A stretch of DNA of 27,388 nt from positions 1-27,388 of the forward strand of contig CAMLLB010000059.1 in assembly GCA_946480815.1 (NCBI GenBank), given 5' to 3'. The notes beneath the pieces are model-generated. The model did no database searches, was not told where the DNA came from, and saw nothing but the letters and a program-made list of their open reading frames with translations. Source of the DNA: an uncultured Flavobacteriales bacterium (GTDB taxonomy: Bacteria; Bacteroidota; Bacteroidia; Flavobacteriales; Crocinitomicaceae). Within the stretch, counting starts at the first letter, position 1. Each line of letters begins with the position of its first letter. Shown here in pieces: positions 9,023 to 17,717 of this stretch. Both the position numbers and the translations under genes were made by a program.

Positions 9023-10162
9023 ATGTTTGGAATTATTCTTTTACTTATTCTTTTAGCTCAGGCTACGTTTTCCTATTCTCTTTTCGAGCTTCAACACCCG
9101 TTCTATCTTGTATTGGGAATTGTACAATTGGTCCTGTTCTTCGGAAGCATGATTTTGATGATGCGTATGTTCCGCCATCGAAAAACAACGGATTACAGAA
9201 AAGGGTTCAATGCTTTTGGTGTCATGATCGCAACAGGAGTTCCCGCACTTGGCTTTTTTATTTTCGGAATTATCTACCTGATCACAGGAATCGCTTTTAT
9301 TGAAGCCATAGGTTTTGGGATTGCCATTGCCTTATTCTTTGCAATTCTTTCAGGAATTATTTGGGGGAGATGGAATTGGAAAACACATACGATTGATCTG
9401 CCGTTTGAAAATCTTCCGGAAGATTCCGATGGTTTGAAAATTGTTCAGATCAGTGATATTCACGTGGGAAGTTTCTTTAATAAACACGACAAAGTAGAAA
9501 AGGCCATTCAACTGATCAACCAACTGGAAGCTGACTTTGTATTCTTTACCGGTGACCTGGTCAATAATCTTGCAGAAGAAATGCTGGGATGGGAACCGGT
9601 TTTCTCCAAAATCCAGGCGAAAAAAGGAAAATACAGTATTCTTGGAAATCATGATTATGGTGATTATGTGCCGTGGGACAAGGAGGAAACCAAAGATGCC
9701 AACTTAACAAAGCTGATTGCAATTCATAAAGAAATCGGGTTCACACCTTTATTGAATGAAGCAGTTGAGCTGAAACCCGGATTCTGGCTGCTTGGCGTTG
9801 AGAACTGGGGGACCAAACCTTTCAGACAGAGCGGCAAACTGGATGAAACACTGGAAAAAGTTCCTTCGGAAGCATTTAAAATCCTGCTTTCTCATGATCC
9901 GAGCCATTTTGATGAGCAAGTAGTACAAAAAACAGATATTGATCTGACACTTTCAGGTCACACACACGGAATGCAATTTGGAATTGAACGTTTCGGGATA
10001 AAATGGAGTCCGGTTTCCTTTCGTTATAAAAAATGGGCCGGATTATATCAGGTAGGAAAACAACTGCTTTACGTAAACCGTGGTTTTGGATATCTGGGTT
10101 TCCCCGGAAGAGTAGGAATTTACCCGGAAATCACATTGATTAAACTGTACCGGAAAATTTAA
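9023..10162 (+). CDS. Membrane-anchored metallophosphoesterase
   Basis: Calcineurin-like metallophosphoesterase tethered to the inner membrane. The 379 residues start with about four hydrophobic segments (roughly 1-20, 27-48, 64-90, 94-114). The soluble catalytic domain has all metal-ligand motifs in order: DIHVGS (Asp145, His147), GDLVNN (Asp178), GNHDYGDY (Asn209, His210), LSHDP (His291) and SGHTHG (His313, His315). This layout matches the YkuE/YaeI-like group, often linked to phosphodiester or lipid-head-group cleavage at the membrane, but the substrate cannot be told from sequence. It is a single gene between its own promoter box and a hairpin before the convergent T9SS cargo gene. Confidence 0.93.
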   Translation: MFGIILLLILLAQATFSYSLFELQHPFYLVLGIVQLVLFFGSMILMMRMFRHRKTTDYRKGFNAFGVMIATGVPALGFFIFGIIYLITGIAFIEAIGFGIAIALFFAILSGIIWGRWNWKTHTIDLPFENLPEDSDGLKIVQISDIHVGSFFNKHDKVEKAIQLINQLEADFVFFTGDLVNNLAEEMLGWEPVFSKIQAKKGKYSILGNHDYGDYVPWDKEETKDANLTKLIAIHKEIGFTPLLNEAVELKPGFWLLGVENWGTKPFRQSGKLDETLEKVPSEAFKILLSHDPSHFDEQVVQKTDIDLTLSGHTHGMQFGIERFGIKWSPVSFRYKKWAGLYQVGKQLLYVNRGFGYLGFPGRVGIYPEITLIKLYRKI

Positions 10163-10211
10163 GTCCTCGTTTTGGCAAACAAAAAAGCCCCTCCGCCGAA
10201 ACGAAAGGACT
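10162..10211. terminator. Hairpin between convergent genes
   Basis: AGTCCTCGTTTTGGC (10162-10176) pairs with GCCGAAACGAAAGGACT (10195-10211) with a small bulge and one G-T pair. It begins at the last base of the metallophosphoesterase stop codon and lies before the stop of the gene at 10240. The T runs after the stem are weak, so its terminator role is inferred mainly from position. Confidence 0.45.
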
Positions 10212-10239
10212 TTCCAGGTAGTAACTAATTTATACTTGT

Positions 10240-12201
10240 CTATTTTTCCGTCTTAACCACACGTAATGTTTGGTTTTCAGAAGCAGAAGCAATACGAATG
10301 ATGTATGTTCCTGCAGCCAATTTGGATAGATCAGCTTCCATTCGGTGGGTTCCTTTTGACAAGAATCCGTTTTGAACTGACATTTGCTCTTTTCCGGAAA
10401 GGTCTGTCACTGCGATTGAAACTTCTTCATCTGAAGTTGTAGTGAAGGTAATCATTACCGAACCGCTTGTAGGGTTAGGAGCCAATTCAACAGAAGGAGA
10501 AGAAGAAGATTGAGTCACTGATTTTGTTTTCATACTGCGAGCCTCGCAATTAATCACGTTTACTTCAACTTGTCCCGGATCTTCATTACAGTTATTGAAT
10601 GTACAGAATGTTCCCGCAACGTTGATTACAGAATTTACAGATCCAACCTGGATCGTTGCGCAATTTCCGGTAGTTCCAAGGATTGTTGCATTACCTGAAG
10701 CCAATGTGAAATTATAAGACGAAGCTCCGTATGTATGCGTTCCCAAACCAGTTACATCATCAGTAGAAAGTGTATCCCATTCTGTGAACAAGGTAGGGAA
10801 TCCTCCGATACCCGGTAAAGCAGGATTTGTATTAATACCTGCGTAAACACATGCTTTTCTTACCAATGTTTTATTTTCAGTTGACCAGTGGTAAGTAGCA
10901 CTTGTTGTATCGCTGTCTCTCCAGGAAGATCCCGGATCGTTTCCTACTGAACCGAAGATATCAGCTGCAGTTCCAGATACCAGGTTGTAAAGCACCAATG
11001 CATCGTCACCATTAAACTGAAGGTTCGCTGAGAAAATGTTTGGAGTTCCGCCCCATGCTGTTGCAGATGGATGAGCAACTACGATTGTTCCTCCAACAGC
11101 GATTGTTCCTGAAAGTGCGATAGTGAATGTAGGAGTTCCTGATAAAGATGCCCCGTTATGGTATGCACGCAATTCGTAATTTGTCAGATCAAGAGAAGTA
11201 CATGTTCCGTTGAAAATCTCCACATACTTATTGAACCCGCTTCCTTCAACGTATTGAGAGAAAAACAAATCCGGTGCTTTCACATTTACACATGCTGAAA
11301 CCGTATCCTTGTCGCACCCTTCCAAAACGATCGGGCAGTATTCCACTTGCGGATAAAGCAATACATACACTTTTTCAGAAATAGCCTCACATCCGTTTTC
11401 ACTGTTTACAACAACATAGTAAGTCCCTGAATTCGAAGGAAAAAACACATCTGATGTAGCCCCAGCAACGATTCCATCCTGGTTATACCATTGAAACAAC
11501 GGAGATATAATCCCTGTAATTGCTGTTAGTTCCGGCGGTGTTCCTGCAGCACATACTACAGTAGAACCTGTAACATCGATCATTGCAGTCAACTCACCAC
11601 AAGGTGTTGTTGAACCACAAGAGAATGCGATATCATCGATTCTGAATTGAGGATTGGAAGAAGAAGTTCCAACCAATGTATTTCTGAAACGGATACGCAA
11701 GTTTGCTACATGAGCACCTGCAGGCAATGCTGCACCAACTCTGTACCATTTTGCAGTTCCTGTTCCCGTAGGTAATGCAGGGTAGGAGATTGCAGTCCAG
11801 GTAATCCCATTGTCACTGCTGTACTCCAATGCCAGGTAGTCGATTCCATTAGAAGCATTGGTGTTTTTGTTGATCCCAAAGTGAATGGAGTCCGTACTTA
11901 TACATCTTGCCGCATTGATTCCCTGCATTTCAAAATCTTCCTGCGCCTGGATCAAAGTATTGTAACTTCCTGATGCTCCGGTATAACCTGTTGAAGGAGT
12001 CGTAATTCTCATATCTGCAGATCCTGCATATGTAAGAACTGTCAAGTCAAAACTACCAGCAGTTTCTCTGGCACTGATTGTTTGCGTACCGCTACCTGCA
12101 GTACCCATTGTTTCCAACAATTGTCCGTTTGCGACAAATCCCATCAGTGCAATAGCACCGGTAGCGAATAGTTGTTTTAGTGTGTTGTTGCTTTTCTTCA
12201 T
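10240..12201 (-). CDS. T9SS-secreted protein with lamin-tail domain
   Basis: Exported protein of 653 residues, probably cell-surface attached. An N-terminal signal peptide (MKKSNNTLKQLFATGAIALMGF, cut after VANGQ) is followed by a beta-sandwich with IRFRNTLVGTSSSNPQFRIDDIAF (about 40-195). An Ig/PKD-like unit with paired cysteines covers about 200-285. A lamin-tail (LTD) domain runs about 308-490 and contains FFSQYVEGSGFNKYVEIFN and NGDDALVLYN. The C-terminal type IX sorting tail (about 575-653) has the LAPNPTSGSV start, DLSGKE and LAAGTYIIRI. The tail implies Sec export, outer-membrane passage by the Por/T9SS machinery and tail removal. LTD domains occur with nucleases and adhesins, but no catalytic domain is visible, so a binding or structural role is likelier. 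Confidence 0.92.
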   Translation of the reverse strand: MKKSNNTLKQLFATGAIALMGFVANGQLLETMGTAGSGTQTISARETAGSFDLTVLTYAGSADMRITTPSTGYTGASGSYNTLIQAQEDFEMQGINAARCISTDSIHFGINKNTNASNGIDYLALEYSSDNGITWTAISYPALPTGTGTAKWYRVGAALPAGAHVANLRIRFRNTLVGTSSSNPQFRIDDIAFSCGSTTPCGELTAMIDVTGSTVVCAAGTPPELTAITGIISPLFQWYNQDGIVAGATSDVFFPSNSGTYYVVVNSENGCEAISEKVYVLLYPQVEYCPIVLEGCDKDTVSACVNVKAPDLFFSQYVEGSGFNKYVEIFNGTCTSLDLTNYELRAYHNGASLSGTPTFTIALSGTIAVGGTIVVAHPSATAWGGTPNIFSANLQFNGDDALVLYNLVSGTAADIFGSVGNDPGSSWRDSDTTSATYHWSTENKTLVRKACVYAGINTNPALPGIGGFPTLFTEWDTLSTDDVTGLGTHTYGASSYNFTLASGNATILGTTGNCATIQVGSVNSVINVAGTFCTFNNCNEDPGQVEVNVINCEARSMKTKSVTQSSSSPSVELAPNPTSGSVMITFTTTSDEEVSIAVTDLSGKEQMSVQNGFLSKGTHRMEADLSKLAAGTYIIRIASASENQTLRVVKTEK

Positions 12202-12600
12202 AACGAATTTTTTAAAGTGAATAAGGGTTTCGAAACCGAAGCTAAGTTACAAGCAACTGATTTTTAAGGCTTAAAGCCAGTGATAACAATGCCTTAAGTT
12301 TTTTGGAGGATCTTTTTAAATATTAATTTTTCGTCAATTGACAACGAACCAAAATCGTTTTAGAATTGAGGAAAGGAACTTTCGAATATGTATTTATTTT
12401 TAAATCAACTCTTTCAGAAAATTATTGGATCAATTTTTGCAATTATAATAGCGTCAAAATGAAGCCGGACTCCTATTGATTTTCGTGTTGTTTTTTTCGT
12501 TAAAAAGCCCTTCAAAGGAACATTTATTAACGCTTTTCAACGATGAAATATTCAGATAATCAATCCTTTATCATTCCTAAATACGGTTAATAGATCCTGT
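12202..12600. other. Gene-free AT-rich intergenic region
   Basis: This 399-bp stretch lies upstream of the T9SS cargo gene and downstream of the FMN reductase. I see no open frame that looks coding. Visible items: an imperfect -7-like box (TAGCTTCG on the minus strand, 12237-12244) and a weak inverted repeat TTAAGGC/GCCTTAA (12264-12270 and 12291-12297) that could act in the leader or promoter. No clear terminator for the FMN reductase operon was found. Confidence 0.5.
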
Positions 12601-13113
12601 TTAAAAGAGTGCCCGAAATGCTTTCATAAATCGTTCCAGATCAGATTTGGTTTGAGCAGCTATGTGATCTGTTATTTTACCTTTTGCACCCGAAATCAGG
12701 AGTGTAGTTTCAGGTGTGAAATTGGCCATCAGGGTCTTCATAATCAATTGCAATTCTTCGTGCGCTTTTTCCCCTTGTGCCGAAGCCGTAATCAATCCTG
12801 TTGGTTTTTCTGAAAAAACAGTAGTAGAAACACACCATTCGACAGCATTTTTTAAGCCGGAAGGGATGCTGAACACATATTCGGGCGTACAGATCAGGAT
12901 TCCGTCTGCTTCTTCGATTTGCTTTCTGAAAGCAATAATCTCTTTTGGCGTATTGTTTACTGATAACTCCGGATCAAAATGCGGAAGGCTTTTCAATTCA
13001 TTGAAAATGATCCAATTCAATTCGCTCTTCGTGGAATCGGCAAGGAATTCAACCAAACGCTGGTTGGTGGAGTTTTCGCTGGCGCTGCCTATAATTGCGA
13101 AGATTGTTTTCAT
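12601..13113 (-). CDS. NADPH-dependent FMN reductase
   Basis: Flavodoxin-fold reductase (170 residues) that uses NAD(P)H to reduce FMN or, in related azoreductases and quinone reductases, other acceptors. Evidence: the phosphate-binding GSASENSTNQR loop after the first strand and the flavin-contact segment TPEYVFSIPSGLKNAVEW, both standard for the PF03358 family. The physiological acceptor is unknown. Its ATG overlaps the stop of the upstream gene by 4 bp, so it is the last, translationally coupled gene of the six-gene operon. It is also the only one whose product clearly stays in the cytoplasm. Confidence 0.93.
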   Translation of the reverse strand: MKTIFAIIGSASENSTNQRLVEFLADSTKSELNWIIFNELKSLPHFDPELSVNNTPKEIIAFRKQIEEADGILICTPEYVFSIPSGLKNAVEWCVSTTVFSEKPTGLITASAQGEKAHEELQLIMKTLMANFTPETTLLISGAKGKITDHIAAQTKSDLERFMKAFRALF

Positions 13114-13739
13114 TTCAACGGTAACCAGGTTTCGGGTGTTACTTTCTTACCACTCGCAGCTTCAACAAGTGGTAATAAAAATTCATTCTCACTCTTTCCG
13201 CTATCCAGGATAAGTTTATCAAAAATAAGTGTTGTCAAGGGAAATATAGAGGTCAAATCCAGTTTCCAGCTACCATTCTCTTTGTAAAACTCAAAGTGAA
13301 TTTCAGAAGAAATGCCCTTCGCCATAAGCTGTGCAGATGCAAAATTCCCATCAACTGTAATTTTACCAATATTATTTCTGGAGACACCGCCTTTCCCGAC
13401 CATTCCATGATTAACAGAATAAATAAAGAGGTCTTCTCCCTTAAAAGACAATATTTCTTCCTTTGGAATTTTAAGACGCATTATTAAAACAGACATTTTA
13501 TCCATAATGGAAAGTGTTTCAATTTTAGACGAATCAGCTGTTTTAGTTAATTCCAATAGGTCCGAATAATATTGAATAGTTCTGCTGTCAACACTTTTTA
13601 CTGCTTCAGAGCCCCGGTCATTTAGCAAATCAGAACGGTACTTTTCAAAAACAGCTCTTACCAATGTATCCTCGCCGTTTTGAGCATGGGCTAACATACC
13701 GGAGAATAGGAGTAAAATAAAAAAGAGAGATTGTTTCAT
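13110..13739 (-). CDS. Secreted protein of unknown function
   Basis: A 209-residue protein with a clear signal peptide (MKQSLFFILLLFSGMLAHAQ, cut after AQ). The mature part starts with a helical stretch (TLVRAVFEKYRSDLLNDRGSEA), then alternating strands (GKITVDGNFASAQLMA, IHFEFYKENGSWKLDL), and ends in the hydrophilic PLVEAASGKK region. The layout (helix, SRTIQYY, then a sheet ending in W-K-L-D-L) recalls NTF2-like or DUF4878-type small export proteins, but I cannot assign a family. It lies 32 bp downstream of the 55-residue membrane protein and overlaps the FMN reductase start by 4 bp. Confidence 0.85.
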   Translation of the reverse strand: MKQSLFFILLLFSGMLAHAQNGEDTLVRAVFEKYRSDLLNDRGSEAVKSVDSRTIQYYSDLLELTKTADSSKIETLSIMDKMSVLIMRLKIPKEEILSFKGEDLFIYSVNHGMVGKGGVSRNNIGKITVDGNFASAQLMAKGISSEIHFEFYKENGSWKLDLTSIFPLTTLIFDKLILDSGKSENEFLLPLVEAASGKKVTPETWLPLK

Positions 13740-13771
13740 GATTTTAGATGATTTATGATCAAAGTTAGCAG

Positions 13772-13939
13772 TTATTTTCTATTCTGTTTCGGTCTCCACC
13801 AAACAATCAACATACCAACCAACACTAATCCCATCAAGATCAGGATGAGAAGAGGTACACTTGAAATGAAAGACGGAGTAACATTATATGTTTCCTTTCC
13901 TTTTGGCCAGGCAGAAACCGAGTTTAAAAGATTTAACAT
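13772..13939 (-). CDS. Small single-span membrane protein, 55 residues
   Basis: A short frame below the usual size cut-off, from the ATG at 13937-13939 to the TAA at 13772-13774. It encodes a polar N-terminal part (MLNLLNSVSAWPKGKETYNV), a strong hydrophobic stretch PLLILILMGLVLVGMLIVWW (about residues 29-48) and a basic tail (RPKQNRK). That is a typical single-span, N-out microprotein. It lies 28 bp after the DUF2625 stop and 32 bp before the next start, in the same direction as the operon. The regular spacing and transmembrane pattern argue for a real gene; I do not recognise it and give no function. Confidence 0.65.
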   Translation of the reverse strand: MLNLLNSVSAWPKGKETYNVTPSFISSVPLLILILMGLVLVGMLIVWWRPKQNRK

Positions 13940-13967
13940 GATTAATGGATCAAAAGTTATTTAATCC

Positions 13968-14711
13968 TTATTCTAATCCAAATTGTCTTCTAGAATCCAT
14001 GAGAAACATATACTGTTCTTCAATTGGAACCTGTTTTTTAGAAGTATGTTCAATGTCCTGTCCTTCTTTTGTCCACAAAAAAGGGAAAAGACTATATATG
14101 TTATTTCCATCTAATGTTGAAACATCCGTTTTCCAATTTTCCCAACGAAACCCTTTATAAAACTGGTCCAAGTTTCCATTGAAGCACATGTTCAGGAAAT
14201 CAGAATATGTTTGATTCAAAGATTCCCATTGCAGGGTTTCTGGTGCAAGATAATAAACTATTCCAAAATTATCTGGTGCAAATTTACCTGCATTAATAGC
14301 AAAAAGCCCTCCAATAGCATCGTCAGCAATTAACAAAAAAGACATTCCCTCGCCAAAATCATTAAAAGATTTACCCTTATTCCAATCAGGAAGCGACCTG
14401 TTTAATTTGGAATTCCCAGCTCCTAAAATGCGGATCCAACCATTATCAATTAAAACACCTCCCGTCGAATAAATAATTGCTTCCATCGGTGAACGAGTAG
14501 TAACTTGCGCATGAAACAATGCTTCTCTTGCTTTGATTGGGTCACAGGAAAGAACTTCTACCTGATTTTTAGCATCCCCAATCCATTTACTGACAAAGTC
14601 CCAAGCTGGTTCCTGTAGGTTAATTAATTCTCCAACAGGTTTCATTTCGTTTTGAGCTTCTGATCCAAATACAAAAGAAACAACTAAAAAAACTGTGAAA
14701 ATATTTTTCAT
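13968..14711 (-). CDS. DUF2625 family protein, exported
   Basis: A 247-residue protein of the DUF2625 family (PF10946), function unknown. The recognisable family segments are ELINLQEPAWDFVSKWI, VTTRSPMEAIIYSTGGVLI, DNGWIRILGAG and LPDWNKG, in that order. Unlike cytoplasmic members I recall, it has an N-terminal signal peptide (MKNIFTVFLVVSFVFGSEAQ), so this copy should act outside the cytoplasm. The start is 5 bp after the M1 peptidase stop, indicating one transcript. The family call is from the motif pattern. Confidence 0.88.
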   Translation of the reverse strand: MKNIFTVFLVVSFVFGSEAQNEMKPVGELINLQEPAWDFVSKWIGDAKNQVEVLSCDPIKAREALFHAQVTTRSPMEAIIYSTGGVLIDNGWIRILGAGNSKLNRSLPDWNKGKSFNDFGEGMSFLLIADDAIGGLFAINAGKFAPDNFGIVYYLAPETLQWESLNQTYSDFLNMCFNGNLDQFYKGFRWENWKTDVSTLDGNNIYSLFPFLWTKEGQDIEHTSKKQVPIEEQYMFLMDSRRQFGLE

Positions 14712-14716
14712 ATCGA

Positions 14717-17005
14717 TTAATTCCCACTCTCCAAACGCTTTTGTCGCTGCATCGGGTTCTCGTTGCTTTGCTTTTGCTGGAACAGCTGGAATCGGGTTGG
14801 TTTGGAAGCAGGAGGGAAGGAATTGTTATTCACATCACAATCTGCTGTTTCCAGGAACGGATCCAATTGAAAAGACACAGCCGGTTTATCAAAGATCAAC
14901 ACTTTTGTTACTGTCAGATCGTCCATTTTCCAGATTTCTGCCGGAATACGTACTTCCTGTGTCGAACCATCCTCAAATGTTGCCTGGATAATTAACGGAG
15001 TCACCAAACCGCCTTTGTTTGTGAAAGACAGTTCGTAAAATTGCTTTTTGGATTCCAATAATTTCTTTTGTTCCGAGGTCAATTTCGACTGGAATTCTTC
15101 GTACTCCTTTTTATCCAGACGATCTACTTTGTAAACATCTCTTTTTGCATAGAAATCATCTATTGCCGTATCTCTTTCGTTCACTGTTTGCTTGATCGAT
15201 TCTTTGTTGCGAATATCCCCGATAAAGGGAGGTTTTGAATCATCCGTTTTTTTCGATTCCGCTTTTTCAACTTCCGGATTATTCGAGTTCAATTCAAACT
15301 GCTTCACATAATCCAAAGAAACATCCACGTATTCTGTCGTATAGAACCAGCCTCTCCAGAACCAATCCAGATCCACACCCGATGCATCTTCCATGGTACG
15401 GAATAAATCTGCCGGAGTAGGGTGTTTGAATTTCCAGCGTTCACAATAGGTTTTAAACGCAAAATCGAATAGTTCTCTTCCCATCACGGTTTCACGTAAA
15501 ATATTCAATGCTGTAGCCGGTTTTCCATAAGCGTTATTCCCAAATTGCCAGATCGACTCGGAATTGGTCATGATCGGAGAAATAAATTTCTTGTCGCCGC
15601 GCATGTAATCCGTGATCATGGAAGCCGGACCTCTTCTGGAAGGATATCCGCGTTCCCATTCCTGCTCTGTCAGATACTGAACAAAGGTATTCAACCCTTC
15701 ATCCATCCACGACCACTGACGCTCGTCAGAATTGATGATCATCGGGAAAAAGTTGTGCCCAACTTCGTGGATAATTACTCCCCACATGCCATATTTTGTC
15801 TGTTCCGAATACGTTCCATCTTCATTTGGTCTTCCTCCATTGAAGCAAATCATGGGGTATTCCATCCCGATCTGGTTCGAGTGAACAGATATTGCAACCG
15901 GGTACGGATAATCGATCGTGTATTTGGAATAAGTTTGGATCGTGTGAGCGACCAATTTAGTGGAATAACGCTCCCAAAGCGGATTTCCTTCTTTCGGATA
16001 AAAAGACATACACAGGATGTTCTTTCCTTTTACAACAGTATTTTGTGCATCCCACATGAATTTACGGGAAGTAGCAAAGGCGAAATCACGTACGTTTTTC
16101 GCTTTGAAAGTCCAGGTTTTGGTACTTGTTGCTTTATTTTTCTCTGCATTTTCAGCTTCTTGCTGGGTCACGATTAAAACCGGCACATTGGAAGATCTTG
16201 CTTTCTCCATGCGTTGCTTTTGCTCAGGCGTCATAACGGAAGCTCCGTTTTGCAATTCTCCTGTGCCTGCTACAATATGATCCGAAGGCACTGTAATGGA
16301 AACTTCATAATCTCCGAAAGGAAGCGTAAATTCTCCTTTTCCTAAAAACTGTTTGTTTTGCCAGCCTTCTACATCATTATATACACACATTCTAGGAAAA
16401 AACTGTGCAATGGTGTAGAGGTAATTATTGTCTTTTTCGAAGTATTCGTAACCGGATCTTCCTCCGACTTTCATACGGTCATTAATATTGTACCACCACT
16501 TGATCCGGAATGAAATGCTTTGTTTCGGTCCCAAAGGTTTTGCCGGATCAATACGCATCATCGTTTTATTGATCGCATAGCGCATTTTTTCTCCGTTTAC
16601 GGTAGCCACCATTTCGATATTGAAGCCACCTTCAAAGGTCATCAATTTGCGCTCCACGTCTTTAATCGACTGAAAATCTTCCATTTTCTCCACAGCGATT
16701 AATTTACTGTCGGAATCAGGCTTGAAGATATTCTGATCCAGTTGCAGCCACAAGTATTCCAATACATCGGGAGAATTATTGGTATAGGTAATGACTTCTT
16801 CTCCACGAATAGTTTGTTTGGTATCATCCAAAGTGAGGTTCATTTTATAATCTGCTTTTTGCTGATAATAGCCATGGCCCGGAGCTCCGGCAGCCGTCCG
16901 GTATTCATTTGGTGTTGGAAGTTCAATATCCAATTGAGCAAATTTCGTCTGCGCCGAAACATTCAGAGCTAAAAGAACAAGGGAGGAAGAGAGAATTTTT
17001 TTCAT
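14717..17005 (-). CDS. M1 family metallopeptidase, exported
   Basis: Zinc aminopeptidase of the M1 family (762 residues) exported by a signal peptide (MKKILSSSLVLLALNVSA). An N-terminal beta domain (about 50-245) precedes the peptidase domain. The zinc site is HEVGH at 413-417 with the third ligand Glu436 after 18 residues (WSWMDEG). The exopeptidase motif appears as QIGMEYPMICFNGGR (about 378-392) in place of classical GAMEN, as in many Bacteroidota M1 proteins. No type IX tail is present, so it is probably periplasmic. It is coupled to DUF6702 upstream (2-bp gap) and DUF2625 downstream (5-bp gap). All zinc ligands are present, so it should be active in trimming peptides, perhaps nutrient-derived ones. 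Confidence 0.95.
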   Translation of the reverse strand: MKKILSSSLVLLALNVSAQTKFAQLDIELPTPNEYRTAAGAPGHGYYQQKADYKMNLTLDDTKQTIRGEEVITYTNNSPDVLEYLWLQLDQNIFKPDSDSKLIAVEKMEDFQSIKDVERKLMTFEGGFNIEMVATVNGEKMRYAINKTMMRIDPAKPLGPKQSISFRIKWWYNINDRMKVGGRSGYEYFEKDNNYLYTIAQFFPRMCVYNDVEGWQNKQFLGKGEFTLPFGDYEVSITVPSDHIVAGTGELQNGASVMTPEQKQRMEKARSSNVPVLIVTQQEAENAEKNKATSTKTWTFKAKNVRDFAFATSRKFMWDAQNTVVKGKNILCMSFYPKEGNPLWERYSTKLVAHTIQTYSKYTIDYPYPVAISVHSNQIGMEYPMICFNGGRPNEDGTYSEQTKYGMWGVIIHEVGHNFFPMIINSDERQWSWMDEGLNTFVQYLTEQEWERGYPSRRGPASMITDYMRGDKKFISPIMTNSESIWQFGNNAYGKPATALNILRETVMGRELFDFAFKTYCERWKFKHPTPADLFRTMEDASGVDLDWFWRGWFYTTEYVDVSLDYVKQFELNSNNPEVEKAESKKTDDSKPPFIGDIRNKESIKQTVNERDTAIDDFYAKRDVYKVDRLDKKEYEEFQSKLTSEQKKLLESKKQFYELSFTNKGGLVTPLIIQATFEDGSTQEVRIPAEIWKMDDLTVTKVLIFDKPAVSFQLDPFLETADCDVNNNSFPPASKPTRFQLFQQKQSNENPMQRQKRLESGN

Positions 17006-17007
17006 AG

Positions 17008-17508
17008 TTACAGGGTTATGACTTCTGTAGGTTTAGTGGGCAAAAATACCGCAGTCTGTTTTTCGTTATTTCGAATAAAAGTGATTTTGTTTTGCTGATT
17101 GGGAAAGGATTCCATCAGGAGATCAAATTTAAAGGCAATGGATTTATTCAGATCAACCGGTTCGCTTTCTGCGTATACATACACTAATCCGGTTGCCATT
17201 ACATCAAAACCAATTACAGTAAGTGGGATAGGAGAATCATCTATAGAGATCACAAAGCCTTTTGCAATATGGGTTTCCAGTTGTTTTTTGAAATCAGCAT
17301 TCCCGCTTTGATTCTCAATATGTTTATCCAGAATAATCCCGGATTTTTGCATGTCGAATTCTAAGTCATGAGCACTTATTTCCAGGCTGATTTCCAGTTT
17401 TTTGGTCGTTGGGTTATATTCCACTTCACCAAAAGCAAAGTAATATTCATGTGCATTTGCCGAAAACAAGACAGAAAAAAATGCAAGGACTGCGATCAGT
17501 TTCTTCAT
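17008..17508 (-). CDS. DUF6702 family exported protein
   Basis: A 166-residue protein with a signal peptide (MKKLIAVLAFFSVLFSANA) followed by HEYYFAFGEVEYNPTTKKLEISLEISAHDLE. This pattern (histidine after the cleavage site, then a beta strand, then an Asn-Pro turn) is the DUF6702 signature I know from Bacteroidota. Those proteins regularly sit directly before an M1 peptidase gene, as here (2-bp gap). It is the first gene of the six-gene operon, with a good promoter at 17525-17554. Function unknown; the pairing suggests a role with the M1 peptidase. Confidence 0.82.
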   Translation of the reverse strand: MKKLIAVLAFFSVLFSANAHEYYFAFGEVEYNPTTKKLEISLEISAHDLEFDMQKSGIILDKHIENQSGNADFKKQLETHIAKGFVISIDDSPIPLTVIGFDVMATGLVYVYAESEPVDLNKSIAFKFDLLMESFPNQQNKITFIRNNEKQTAVFLPTKPTEVITL

Positions 17509-17524
17509 AAATAGAATATTATCA

Positions 17525-17554
17525 CAAAAATAACAGAATGGTTAAAGCAGTCAA
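17525..17554 (-). promoter_or_regulatory. Promoter of the DUF6702-M1 operon
   Basis: On the minus strand TATTTTTG (17525-17532) matches TAnnTTTG exactly. A TTG (17552-17554) lies 19 bp upstream of it, the best -33/-7 pair in this window. Transcription would begin near 17520, about 12 nt before the DUF6702 ATG. Confidence 0.65.
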
Positions 17555-17628
17555 CCGATTTTGGACTAAAGGAAGAATATTCGGGTTAAAGGAGGGGAAT
17601 AGCTGGATAAATGAGATAATTGCAAGTT

Positions 17629-17692
17629 AAAAGGTGACTTCGACTCCGCTACGCTTATGCTGAAGCTTTAGCGCAAGTATTCAGCCACCTTT
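17629..17692. terminator. Long imperfect palindrome after fsa
   Basis: AAAGGTG (17630-17636) pairs with CACCTTT (17686-17692), and an inner 24-bp palindrome (17654-17677) centred on AAGCTT pairs with one mismatch and two G-T pairs. It lies 26 bp downstream of the fsa stop, in the gap before the DUF6702 promoter. It probably ends the fsa transcript and may be another dispersed repeat. Confidence 0.6.
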
Positions 17693-17717
17693 ACCTTCTA
17701 ATATGAAATATTACATA

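Noticed and set aside
15545..16177. 210-residue plus-strand frame opposite the M1 peptidase
   Set aside because: It lies antisense inside a clearly real gene with a complete zinc site and has no family pattern or promoter; it is a codon-bias shadow.
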